This document shows positions 1 to 5,638 of a stretch of DNA of 5,685 nt, one piece after another (within the stretch, counting starts at the first letter, position 1; each line of letters begins with the position of its first letter). The translations under genes were made by a program, and so were the position numbers. The notes beneath the pieces are model-generated. The model was given only the letters and a program-made list of their open reading frames with translations. It was not told the origin of the DNA and did not search any database. Source of the stretch: Planctomycetaceae bacterium (lineage in GTDB: Bacteria > Planctomycetota > Planctomycetia > Pirellulales > Thermoguttaceae); the NCBI GenBank assembly GCA_031267635.1, contig JAIRYX010000186.1, positions 1-5,685 of the forward strand. The letters are read 5' to 3'.

Positions 1-165
1 GGTACTTAAAACAATAGAAAAACAGAAAAGTTCCAAAAATATAGAATAAAATAAAAAATATTTCATATTTACTGGGTACGTATTTCACAAAAACCCTTTA
101 TTTCAAGTACAAAACGAAATTTCTATCTGCATAAAAGGGAACTTCCGGTATAACTTCCTTTTTCA
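1..165 (-). repeat. Left arm of a long imperfect inverted repeat
   Basis: Read on the minus strand, this stretch matches the plus strand at about 5365-5529 over roughly 150 bp, about 80-85% identical by eye. Most differences are C/T or G/A changes. Shared landmarks are TTTCGTTTTGTACTTGAAAT (spanning the end of a reading frame), ACCCAGTAA, TTTTATTCTAT, CTTTTCTGTTTTT and TTTTAAGTACC. The arm holds the last codons of the small lipoprotein frame plus about 97 bp after its stop, and the non-coding part is conserved about as well as the coding part. Position 1 pairs with about 5529, so the repeat may continue beyond the left edge. The inner end fades at about 150-165. It could be a duplicated gene end, or the border of a multicopy element. 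Confidence 0.85.
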
Positions 166-330
166 CCGCATCATGAACAAACAATCCAATTTTCTGTTCC
201 GGCAGGAATGCTCGAATCATCTTTTTTGTTTCCGAAACAATCGGACGTTCACCCGCCAACAAAATTTCAATCTCCTGTGAACAACCCGCTACGAGCAAAA
301 GTACCAGGAAATGAAATATTAAAGTCTCAT
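98..330 (-). pseudogene. Short lipoprotein gene, frameshifted in its signal peptide
   Basis: The readable frame ends at TAA 98-100 and runs back through a typical lipoprotein signal: a hydrophobic run (IFHFLVLLL) followed by the lipobox LVAGC, so the mature protein would begin at that Cys and be anchored to a membrane. The frame has no ATG of its own. An ATG at 330-328 (minus) lies one base out of frame and hits a TAA after three codons. Adding one T in the CTTTAATA tract would join it as MRLL-IFHF, giving a protein of about 78 residues. I therefore read it as a one-base deletion. The mature part is small and charged, includes ERPIVSETKK, and ends PFYADRNFVLYLK. I do not recognise the family. 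The same C-terminal ending recurs at 5392-5433 in the right repeat arm. It lies downstream of the Hsp70 pseudogene on the same strand, but a functional link is not shown. No ribosome binding site is obvious at 328-330. Confidence 0.55.
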
Positions 331-385
331 TGGTCTAACAGACGGAAACATGTTCCCGCCCCAAAATAATGAAAAATGTCGGCGA

Positions 386-1844
386 TTAATTAACGGTTTG
401 AGTTGTTAATTCGTCTTTGAATTTCTCTGTCTCTTCTTCGGTCATTACGCCGTCGGATTGGAAGTGCGCAGTAACTTTCTTTCCGTATGTTTTGTCTCAT
501 CCCGTAAGCGTCAAACTTCCTTGCTCGTCCAATTCAAACGTGATTTCAATAGACTCGCCTTTCGGCAAATTGCTTTCCAATTCCAATTCCGCCTTGCCGA
601 GTTCCGTACCCGCCTCTAACGTAGTTTCTTTACCGTTTGCGTTGTTGAGATAAACTACGAGATCAAGCAATTCAGCGTTTTCATTTCTCGTACCATCAGG
701 TACCTTTTCCGGTTGTAGTAACCGGCGTCTGTTTGATAATAAGGTTACTTAATTATTGATTGATTCGTTCTTATTCAGTACCCGAATACTGTAGGATTTG
801 GTCGCAACCGTGCGTAACTTCTCGTTTCGACTGCTGTTTTTACAGTTTCCAGCGTGTATCCGCCTTCTCTCGCAACATTTTCGGCGGCTTCACTTTTAAC
901 TTCTTCAATGAGGGTTTCCGACGCTGTGCCCAAATCAATTCCTTTTTCTTCGGCAATTTTCGATTTGACTTACGGCATCCGTGTTGAACCGCCGACAAGA
1001 AGAAACGTGTCGATTTCCGTTATTCCTTATTCTTCTGCAAGTTTCAAAACTGCGTCCGTTTTTTCAATCGTCCGTTCCAGTAAATCTTGTGTTAGTTCGT
1101 TAAACTTTTTTCGCGACAACTCTGTCCGAAATCTTTGTCCTTCGTGTGTGAAAGAAATGGCGTCTTTTTCCGTTCTGGAGAGTAGTTTGTTGCTCTGCTC
1201 GGCTTTTCTTCGCAAATCGTATTCCGTATCGGGAATCTCCAAAATATTTTCTTCGCTTCCAATTTGATTGCGAAATTCAGACACGAGAAACCGAACAATC
1301 TGGTCGTCCCAATCTTTGCCGCCAAGTTCATGGCCGTCTTCGGTACAAACGACGCTGATTTCATTTTTATCTGCATCGTCGCTGATACTCACAACAGTTA
1401 CGTCAAACGTTCCGCCGCCGAGGTCATAGACGAATAACATTCTCCCTTTTTGCGTCGATGTTGAGTCCGTAATTGATTGCCGCAGCCACCGGCTCGTCAA
1501 GTATTGCAACAATGTTCAATCCCGCCAGCTCGCCGGCTGTTCGTGTGCGTTGCCGCTCCAAATCGCCGAAATATGCCGGAACGGTAATCACCACGTCTTT
1601 GACTTCGTGTGCGCCCGTTTTCGCCGCGCCTTTGGCAAGCTGTTTTAGAATCAGAGCGGATATTGCTTCCGGTTATACGATTTCCCGTCGATCTCAAAAG
1701 TCTATTCTTTATTGTGCATTTGCCGCTTCACAAAACGAACAACACGATCCGTAGCGATTTCTGCGGATAAAATCGCTACGTTTCCGACAACAACAAAATG
1801 GCGGAGTAGGTTGTACCGAGATCAATACCGTAAATTTGAGCCAT
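386..1844 (-). pseudogene. Degraded Hsp70 (DnaK-like) chaperone gene
   Basis: An intact version would be an ATP-driven cytoplasmic chaperone. The ATG at 1844-1842 has a good ribosome binding site and starts MAQIYGIDLGTTYSA, the phosphate-1 loop. Other Hsp70 motifs survive in different frames: VRFVKRQM with the likely catalytic Lys (about 1728), VVITVPAYFG (about 1594-1565), LDEPVAAAINYGL (about 1501-1463), the phosphate-2 loop VYDLGGGTFDVTVV (about 1431-1390) and the adenosine motif LLVGGSTRMP (1002-973). A substrate-binding beta domain follows (LPKGESIEITFELDEQG), ending FKDELTTQTVN at TAA 388-386 with no helical lid. In-frame stops are TAG 1704-1702, TAA 1029-1027, TAA 972-970 and TGA 499-497. 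Frame changes occur near 1797, 1670, 1438, 812, 751 and 697. About 35 codons seem missing after residue 15, and a DPDEAVAxGAA-type segment seems missing near 940. It lies 83 bp after the grpE remnant on the same strand. The family call is firm. Which Hsp70 subfamily it belongs to is not. Confidence 0.93.
1750..1780. repeat. Perfect 11-bp stem hairpin inside the Hsp70 pseudogene
   Basis: CGTAGCGATTT at 1750-1760 is the exact reverse complement of AAATCGCTACG at 1770-1780, separated by a 9-base loop. It sits about 15-20 bp from the point where the Hsp70 frame breaks after TTYSA and codons appear to be lost. It could be chance within coding sequence, or a hairpin that promoted the deletion. No T tract follows it on either strand, so it is not a normal terminator. 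Confidence 0.7.
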
Positions 1845-1852
1845 TGAGATTG

Positions 1853-1858
1853 TCCTTT
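1853..1858 (-). promoter_or_regulatory. Ribosome binding site of the Hsp70 pseudogene
   Basis: On the minus strand AAAGGA lies 8 bases upstream of the ATG at 1844-1842. It fixes the original start of the dnaK-like gene even though the frame breaks after 15 codons. Confidence 0.8.
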
Positions 1859-1927
1859 CATAAAAGGCGAAGAATGGGAAAATGTTCACGATTATTTTAC
1901 AGACATGAGCGGAACATAAACTCTTGC

Positions 1928-2431
1928 CTACTGTTTGACATAAGCTTCGACCATTTCCGATCGTAAAACATGACCGTCAATTTCGTAACCGGGGCGCAGC
2001 GATTGCTTGATATGCCGATGCAACGTCTCGTTATCCGTTAGAACTGTTCGTAAAGCCCGTTGCCGTTTCGCGTCAACCGGCGAATTGGGGGCACTTTGAA
2101 ATACGGCGACGTCGAATTTTTGCAAAAAAACTTCTTGAAACTCCGTTGTTGTGTCGCGGTACAACGACAGGAGTTTTTTGTAATTTTCTTCCGTAAATTC
2201 TTTGTCCTCAAAAAAAGAAATACTTTTTTTCGCTTCGTCAATTTATTCGATAACGGCAAGAATCAGTTGTTTACGAAACTTTTCAAGAATCCCTTCTTTG
2301 TATTTTTGATTCTCGTTATAAAGTTTGTCGATTTGTTCTTGTTTGGAAGCGTCGTATTTAAGTTTGTTTTCAAAATCATTAGCAAGCTGCCGCAATAACG
2401 GCGTCATGTTTTCGGTCGCGGAACCCGTCAT
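1928..2431 (-). pseudogene. GrpE-like nucleotide exchange factor, broken by one stop codon
   Basis: The frame runs from ATG 2431-2429 to TAA 1930-1928, 167 codons before the stop, without any frameshift. It is interrupted once, by TAA at 2245-2243 (codon 63). The first half is charged and helical (LANDFENKLKYDASKQEQID), as expected of the long GrpE dimer helix. The second half ends with GYEIDGHVLRSEMVEAYV (about residues 148-165), close to the GrpE C-terminal signature (Gly-Tyr, Gly five further on, Leu-Arg, then Val). GrpE releases ADP from Hsp70, and the next gene on the strand is the Hsp70 remnant, so this was the exchange factor of that pair. The length is short but within the family range. 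No strong ribosome binding site precedes the ATG, and an in-frame TGA lies four codons upstream. As it stands only 62 residues, or an internally restarted C-terminal part (ATG at 2164), could be made. Confidence 0.82.
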
Positions 2432-2821
2432 CTTTTTGGCAAGTCATTTCACGAGCAATAAAAAATTGCGATTTGTTTTTTATGTTAGGTGACATCGCAT
2501 TGAGTACGACGATTAAGGGATTTTTTAATTTAATTTGAAACGATTTGTAACAACGGCTTCCAGACGTGTCATGACCGGACGTGATTGTTGCTTTCGATAA
2601 AATATCAAATGGTTCCGTTCGCACGGCGGCTCTGGTGGCAATTTCAATTATTGCATCGCAGTATCAGAGCCGTAACCGGAAGGTTACGAAAACAATAAAA
2701 TAAATAAAAATTCAACGTGAATGTTTACCAAAAAGGGATGCGTTCGGCAAAATATTGCATTTTCTTCGTTATTTTAAAAGGCAATTATTCAGTAGAATAA
2801 TACAAAGTCACGCAAATTCGC
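2432..2821. other. AT-rich intergenic region between grpE remnant and xylA promoter
   Basis: No gene is supported here. A minus-strand frame covers part of it (2379-2624) but overlaps the grpE frame, has low-complexity AT-driven composition and resembles no family I know. The region separates divergently arranged units (grpE-dnaK to the left, xylA to the right), so it should hold the promoter of the minus-strand operon. I cannot pick out a convincing -35/-10 pair for it. The hairpin at 2671-2688 is the one clear structure. Confidence 0.5.
2671..2688. repeat. 7-bp hairpin with GGAA tetraloop in the intergenic region
   Basis: CGTAACC (2671-2677) and GGTTACG (2682-2688) are perfect reverse complements around GGAA. 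In plus-strand RNA the loop is a GNRA-type tetraloop. An A-rich run follows on the plus strand, so it is not a rho-independent terminator in that direction, and on the minus strand the T-rich run lies before the stem rather than after it. An operator or RNA stem between divergent units is possible. Confidence 0.6.
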
Positions 2822-2864
2822 TTGACATTTTTCAACGTAAAACACCTATAAATTTGACATTTTT
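2822..2864 (+). promoter_or_regulatory. Probable promoter region of xylA with an exact direct repeat
   Basis: TTGACA at 2822-2827 is followed 19 bases later by TATAAA at 2847-2852, a sigma-70-like pair with a somewhat long spacer. The 11-mer TTGACATTTTT occurs exactly twice, at 2822-2832 and 2854-2864, 32 bp apart (about three helical turns), so the repeats could be a regulator site or tandem -35 boxes. If this promoter drives xylA, the leader is about 380 nt. A weaker alternative lies nearer the gene (TTGAGA 3113-3118 with GATAAT 3139-3144, spacer 20). Confidence 0.4.
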
Positions 2865-2932
2865 TATATCAAGAGCAATTGAGGAACTTCGTAAATTGCA
2901 CAAAAACCACCAAACCATTTCCTTTGGTATTC

Positions 2933-3182
2933 CGTTCCTCGCGAACGTCAATCTCGTTGAGAGGTACTGATTTCCTACCAGCATCCTGCCTGCCTCCTTA
3001 CAAGTCAGGATGCCCGTCCGTTCGAGGAGAATCCCTCTCTGCCAAAGAAAGATTCCCTGTCGCCATTGACAACATTGGCGGGTGAAGGGAGACGAATTTT
3101 TTCTCGCCCCTCTTGAGATTTGTCAAAAAATATGAGATGATAATAACTTCATGTGCCGTAGAAATCTGCTTTGCATGGCACA
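2933..3182 (+). promoter_or_regulatory. Structured untranslated leader upstream of xylA
   Basis: Several inverted repeats fall in this gene-free stretch. CGTTC 2933-2937 pairs with GAACG 2943-2947. GCATCCTG 2981-2988 pairs perfectly with CAGGATGC 3006-3013 (17-base loop). GAATC 3029-3033 pairs with GATTC 3051-3055. CGCCATTG 3061-3068 pairs with CATTGGCG 3073-3080 except for one T/T mismatch. TGTGCC 3152-3157 pairs with GGCACA 3177-3182. In addition 2937-2947 can pair with CGTTCGAGG at 3019-3027 (two-base bulge), enclosing the second hairpin and competing with the first. This could be a regulatory leader RNA, or the remnant of a repeat element. It matches no riboswitch class I can name. Short frames on both strands here look like chance. 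Confidence 0.35.
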
Positions 3183-3226
3183 CGATAAAGACAAACCAAC
3201 CAATTTTACAAAATTTATTGCCCTTG

Positions 3227-3232
3227 AAGGAG
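3227..3232 (+). promoter_or_regulatory. Ribosome binding site that sets the xylA start
   Basis: AAGGAG lies 8 bases before the ATG at 3241. The reading frame stays open back to an ATG at 3151, which would add 30 residues. That upstream part has no such site and falls outside the conserved protein, so 3241 is the start. Confidence 0.9.
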
Positions 3233-3240
3233 ATTTACCA

Positions 3241-4560
3241 ATGGCAGCATTTCCCGAAATTTCAAAAATTCAATTTGAAGGCGTTCCATCTTCCAACCCG
3301 CTTGCTTTTCGGTTTTACAATCCCAACGAAGTTGTCGCAGGTAAAACAATGAAAGATCATCTCCGTTTCAGCGTGGCGTACTGGCATACGCTTTGCGGCG
3401 ACGGTACCGATCCGTTTGGTCCCGGCACACGGTTTTATCCTTGGGACGATGGCTTGAACGGTATGGATCGTTCTATCAAACGTGTCGAGGTCTTTTTTGA
3501 GTTTTGCGAAAAACTCGGTGCGCCGTATTATTGTTTCCATGACCGCGATGTTGCGGCGGAAGGTAAAACACTGGCGGAATCGAATAAGAATCTCGACGTG
3601 ATTGTCAAGTTGCTGAAAGAACAGCAGCAAAAAACCGGCGTAAAACTTCTTTGGGGAACCGCCAATCTGTTCGGCAACCCGCGATATATGCACGGGGCAG
3701 CAACAAGCAATAATGCCGACGCTTTCGCTTATGCCGCCGCACAGGTCAAAAAAGCTCTCGAAGTCACGCTTGAACTCGGCGGCGAGGGCTACACGTTTTG
3801 GGGCGGACGCGAAGGGTATCAGTGCATTTGGAACACCGACTTAAAACGCGAAGCGGATCATCTTGCCAAATTTATGCACATGGCGGTTAATTACGCGAAA
3901 GAAATTGGATTCCAAGGACAATTTTATTTCGAGCCGAAACCGAAAGAACCGACAAAACATCAATACGACTTTGATTCGGCGGCGTGCATCAATTTCCTGA
4001 GAACGTATGGTCTTCAGGATTATGTGAAGATGAACATTGAAACGAATCACGCGACGCTTGCCGGGCATACGGTCGAACACGAACTCGAATATGCCGCAAG
4101 TCAGGGATTTTTGGGGTCAATTGACGCGAACACGGGCGACCTTCTTCTCGGTTGGGACACCGATCAATTTCCGACCAACGTGTATGAAACGACGAAGATT
4201 ATGCTTGTCCTTTTGAAAACCGGTGGATTCAAAACCGGCGGTCTCAATTTCGATGCGAAAGTGCGGCGTGAAAGTTTCGAGCCGATTGATTTATTTTATG
4301 CGCACATCGGCGGCATGGACGCTTTTGCCAAAGGACTTAAAATTGCCGCCGCGATTCATGAATCGGGCGAGATTGCAAAGATGCTCGCAGAACGTTACAG
4401 TTCGTGGGATTCCGGCGTCGGCACGGAGATTGAAGCGGGGAAACATTCGTTCAAAACGTTGGAACAATACATCCTCGAAAAAGGAGAAATCACGCCGAAC
4501 AAGAGCGGTCGTCAGGAGCTTTTCGAGAACGTTGTGAATCGTTATACGTTTCCGCAGTGA
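3241..4560 (+). CDS. xylA: Xylose isomerase (group II)
   Basis: The enzyme interconverts D-xylose and D-xylulose (and glucose and fructose) in the cytoplasm, using two divalent metal ions. The protein has 439 residues, the usual length for the long group II enzymes. It is a single TIM-barrel domain, and the expected active-site residues are all present, each one position before its E. coli counterpart. They are His100 and Asp103 in CFHDRD, Trp187 in FWGGREGY, Glu231 and Lys233 in FEPKPKEPTKHQYDFD, Glu267 and His270 in NIETNHATLAGH, Asp295 in SIDANTGD, Asp306 and Asp308 in GWDTDQFPTN, and Asp338 in LNFDAKVRR. No stop or frameshift interrupts it. It ends at TGA 4558-4560. No xylulokinase, xylose regulator or transporter is in the window, so it looks monocistronic here, with xylulose passed to a kinase encoded elsewhere. 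Control may act through the long leader upstream. The call is secure. Confidence 0.98.
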   Translation: MAAFPEISKIQFEGVPSSNPLAFRFYNPNEVVAGKTMKDHLRFSVAYWHTLCGDGTDPFGPGTRFYPWDDGLNGMDRSIKRVEVFFEFCEKLGAPYYCFHDRDVAAEGKTLAESNKNLDVIVKLLKEQQQKTGVKLLWGTANLFGNPRYMHGAATSNNADAFAYAAAQVKKALEVTLELGGEGYTFWGGREGYQCIWNTDLKREADHLAKFMHMAVNYAKEIGFQGQFYFEPKPKEPTKHQYDFDSAACINFLRTYGLQDYVKMNIETNHATLAGHTVEHELEYAASQGFLGSIDANTGDLLLGWDTDQFPTNVYETTKIMLVLLKTGGFKTGGLNFDAKVRRESFEPIDLFYAHIGGMDAFAKGLKIAAAIHESGEIAKMLAERYSSWDSGVGTEIEAGKHSFKTLEQYILEKGEITPNKSGRQELFENVVNRYTFPQ

Positions 4561-4923
4561 GCGTTGAACATGTGAAGTTATACTTTCCACGGTCAGAAAT
4601 TGCCATTTATTTATTGCTGAACTCCTAAGTGACTCATGGAGTTTATAGGGAACTTTTAAAAACCTCCCCCAAATATTCGTAAGCCCTTATTTTTCAACGG
4701 GCAAATTTGTTGGAAATGAGGTTTGTAGAAGTTCCCATGAGCGATCGTAACTATTCAGCTGCTCCAACCCAATAAATCCGCACTGGACAACGGTATGATT
4801 ACCCGTATCCGAAAGATTTTACTATTGCAGCCCTCTTATTTATCAAGTTTCCCTTAGTACGGAATTTCCTTTTCAATCAAACAAGAGTTTCCACTGTAAG
4901 TTATTGATACTTTAGTATTTACG
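4561..4923. other. Intergenic region after xylA
   Basis: No confident gene is present. It contains the 89-bp inverted-repeat structure at 4648-4736 and a stop-free minus-strand stretch at 4687-4818 that has no start codon. A weak stem (AACTCC 4620-4625 with GGAGTT 4638-4643) lies 60 bp after xylA but lacks a T tract, so I do not call a terminator. The end of the transposase remnant's element probably lies between 4850 and 4923, but no terminal repeat can be matched inside the window. Confidence 0.45.
4648..4736. mobile_element. 89-bp inverted-repeat structure, possible MITE or IS-end remnant
   Basis: GGGAACTTTTAAAAACCTC (4648-4666) and, on the opposite strand, GGGAACTTCTACAAACCTC (4736-4718) match at 17 of 19 positions. 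Inside them GCCC 4683-4686 pairs with GGGC 4699-4702, so the whole could fold into one long hairpin. Terminal inverted repeats on a short non-coding body are what a miniature transposable element looks like. I see no clear target-site duplication (TATA on the left, ATGA on the right). It might instead act as a transcript-end hairpin for xylA, 88 bp upstream, though no T run follows it. Confidence 0.45.
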
Positions 4924-5368
4924 TCAATTTTTTGTTTTTGATTTGTTGGCTACATTTTTTAGTTTTGTTTTGGTGTTTGGTTTTGATTTGATTTTTGCAG
5001 GGAGGATTTCTGGGATTGGGATGTTAGCGAGCGTCAGGAGTTGTTCGATTTCTTTGCGAGGCTTGGGAACATAAAGAGCAGGGATGTTGCCGTCGCGTTG
5101 AACTTCAACAGTACATAGCGTTTCCAAGAACGCAATCCCTTCCTCAACCGTCATGTCCAACGTGTTCCAATATTCCCGCAATGTTTGTAATTAACAAGTA
5201 CGATAGCATCACAACCAACACATGTCCGCGTGTTCTATCTTGTTTTCGCACATAGATAGGTCGCAAGTCCAATTGACCGGTCTTGCAAGTCCGAAACGTT
5301 TCTTCGAGTATTGCCAAGTCCTTGTAACGTGCATGAACGGATTCCTTAGTCAAGCTCGTCAACACTTA
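4924..5368 (-). pseudogene. IS1634-type (IS4 superfamily) transposase, C-terminal remnant
   Basis: The minus-strand frame begins at the junction near 5365 (stop TAA 5368-5366 just upstream) and reads LTSLTKESVHARYKDLAI, then LEETFRTCK, LDLRPIYVRKQDRTRGH and a hydrophobic run. YKDLAILEETFRTCK fits the IS4-superfamily Y-x2-R-x3-E-x6-K signature (Leu in place of Arg), so the codon at 5305-5303 should be the catalytic Glu of the DDE triad. An extra base at about 5182 shifts the frame. The next frame continues LREYWNTLDMTVEEGIAFL and ends in a Lys-rich tail at TAA 4926-4924. The N-terminal part, including both catalytic Asp residues, is absent: it is replaced at about 5365-5380 by the right long-repeat arm. 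It cannot be active. Confidence 0.85.
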
Positions 5369-5433
5369 AACTTGTTGTTAAAACGGAATTTCCCTTTTAT
5401 GCGGATCGATTTTTCGTTTTGTACTTGAAATAA
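5365..5433 (+). pseudogene. C-terminal scrap of the same small gene as at 98-330
   Basis: In this frame the plus strand reads KTEFPFYADRFFVLYLK and stops at TAA 5431-5433. This is the same ending as the lipoprotein at 98-330 (PFYADRNFVLYLK), and on the DNA level the match runs on past the stop. The upstream part of the gene, with its signal peptide and lipobox, is missing and the transposase remnant lies there instead, on the other strand. It is therefore a truncated second copy, with no start of its own. Confidence 0.6.
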
Positions 5434-5529
5434 AGGGGTTTCGCGAAAGGTGCACCCAGTAAGTATAAAATACTTTTTGTTTTATTCTATGTTTTTCGTG
5501 GCTTTTCTGTTTTTTATTTTTTAAGTACC
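5365..5529 (+). repeat. Right arm of the long imperfect inverted repeat
   Basis: This is the plus-strand counterpart of minus-strand 1-165, about 80-85% identical by eye with a few one-base gaps. Similarity is strong from about 5386 to 5529 (TTTTTTAAGTACC at the outer end) and weak between 5365 and 5386, where the transposase remnant abuts. The two arms face each other across 5.2 kb, an arrangement that recombination could invert. Confidence 0.85.
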
Positions 5530-5638
5530 CGGTGAGTTATACTATCTTGTTGCGATGGTTTGATTTGGATTGGGGTGTTCCCATCTGAAATTTCTTACTC
5601 GAACAAGGCGAACCTATTTTTCCATAACAGAAAATCCG

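Noticed and set aside
98..298. Serpin-like ending (FYADRNFVLYL resembles the serpin ADRPFLF motif)
   Set aside because: The similarity covers about ten residues. The rest of the short protein does not fit a serpin, and the protein stops right after the motif.
854..1267. Plus-strand open frame opposite the Hsp70 pseudogene
   Set aside because: It is antisense to clear Hsp70 coding sequence (SDDADKNEISVV, LLSRTEKDA) and resembles no protein family. The same applies to the other plus-strand frames between 417 and 2398.
386..2431. Stop-codon reassignment or programmed recoding to explain the broken chaperone genes
   Set aside because: TAA, TAG and TGA all occur in frame together with several frame changes and codon losses, while xylA ends normally and has no internal stops. 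Decay is simpler.
2379..2624. Minus-strand frame upstream of and overlapping grpE
   Set aside because: It overlaps the grpE frame by 53 bp in another phase, shows no recognisable motif, and its composition follows AT content. It could be a decayed piece of an upstream gene but cannot be supported.
2755..3183. Small frames on both strands in the xylA leader, including minus-strand 2998-3183
   Set aside because: None has a ribosome binding site or family similarity, and the region is better described by its inverted repeats.
3151..3240. N-terminal extension of xylA from an earlier ATG
   Set aside because: The strong ribosome binding site at 3227-3232 and the family's usual N-terminus both point to 3241. 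The extra 30 residues look like translated leader.
3262..3693. Minus-strand open frame of 143 codons within xylA
   Set aside because: It is a shadow of the xylA coding strand, with no ribosome binding site and no family resemblance. Other frames inside 3240-4600 are rejected likewise.
4620..4643. Rho-independent terminator after xylA
   Set aside because: The stem is only 6 bp (AACTCC/GGAGTT) with a 12-base loop and no T tract follows.
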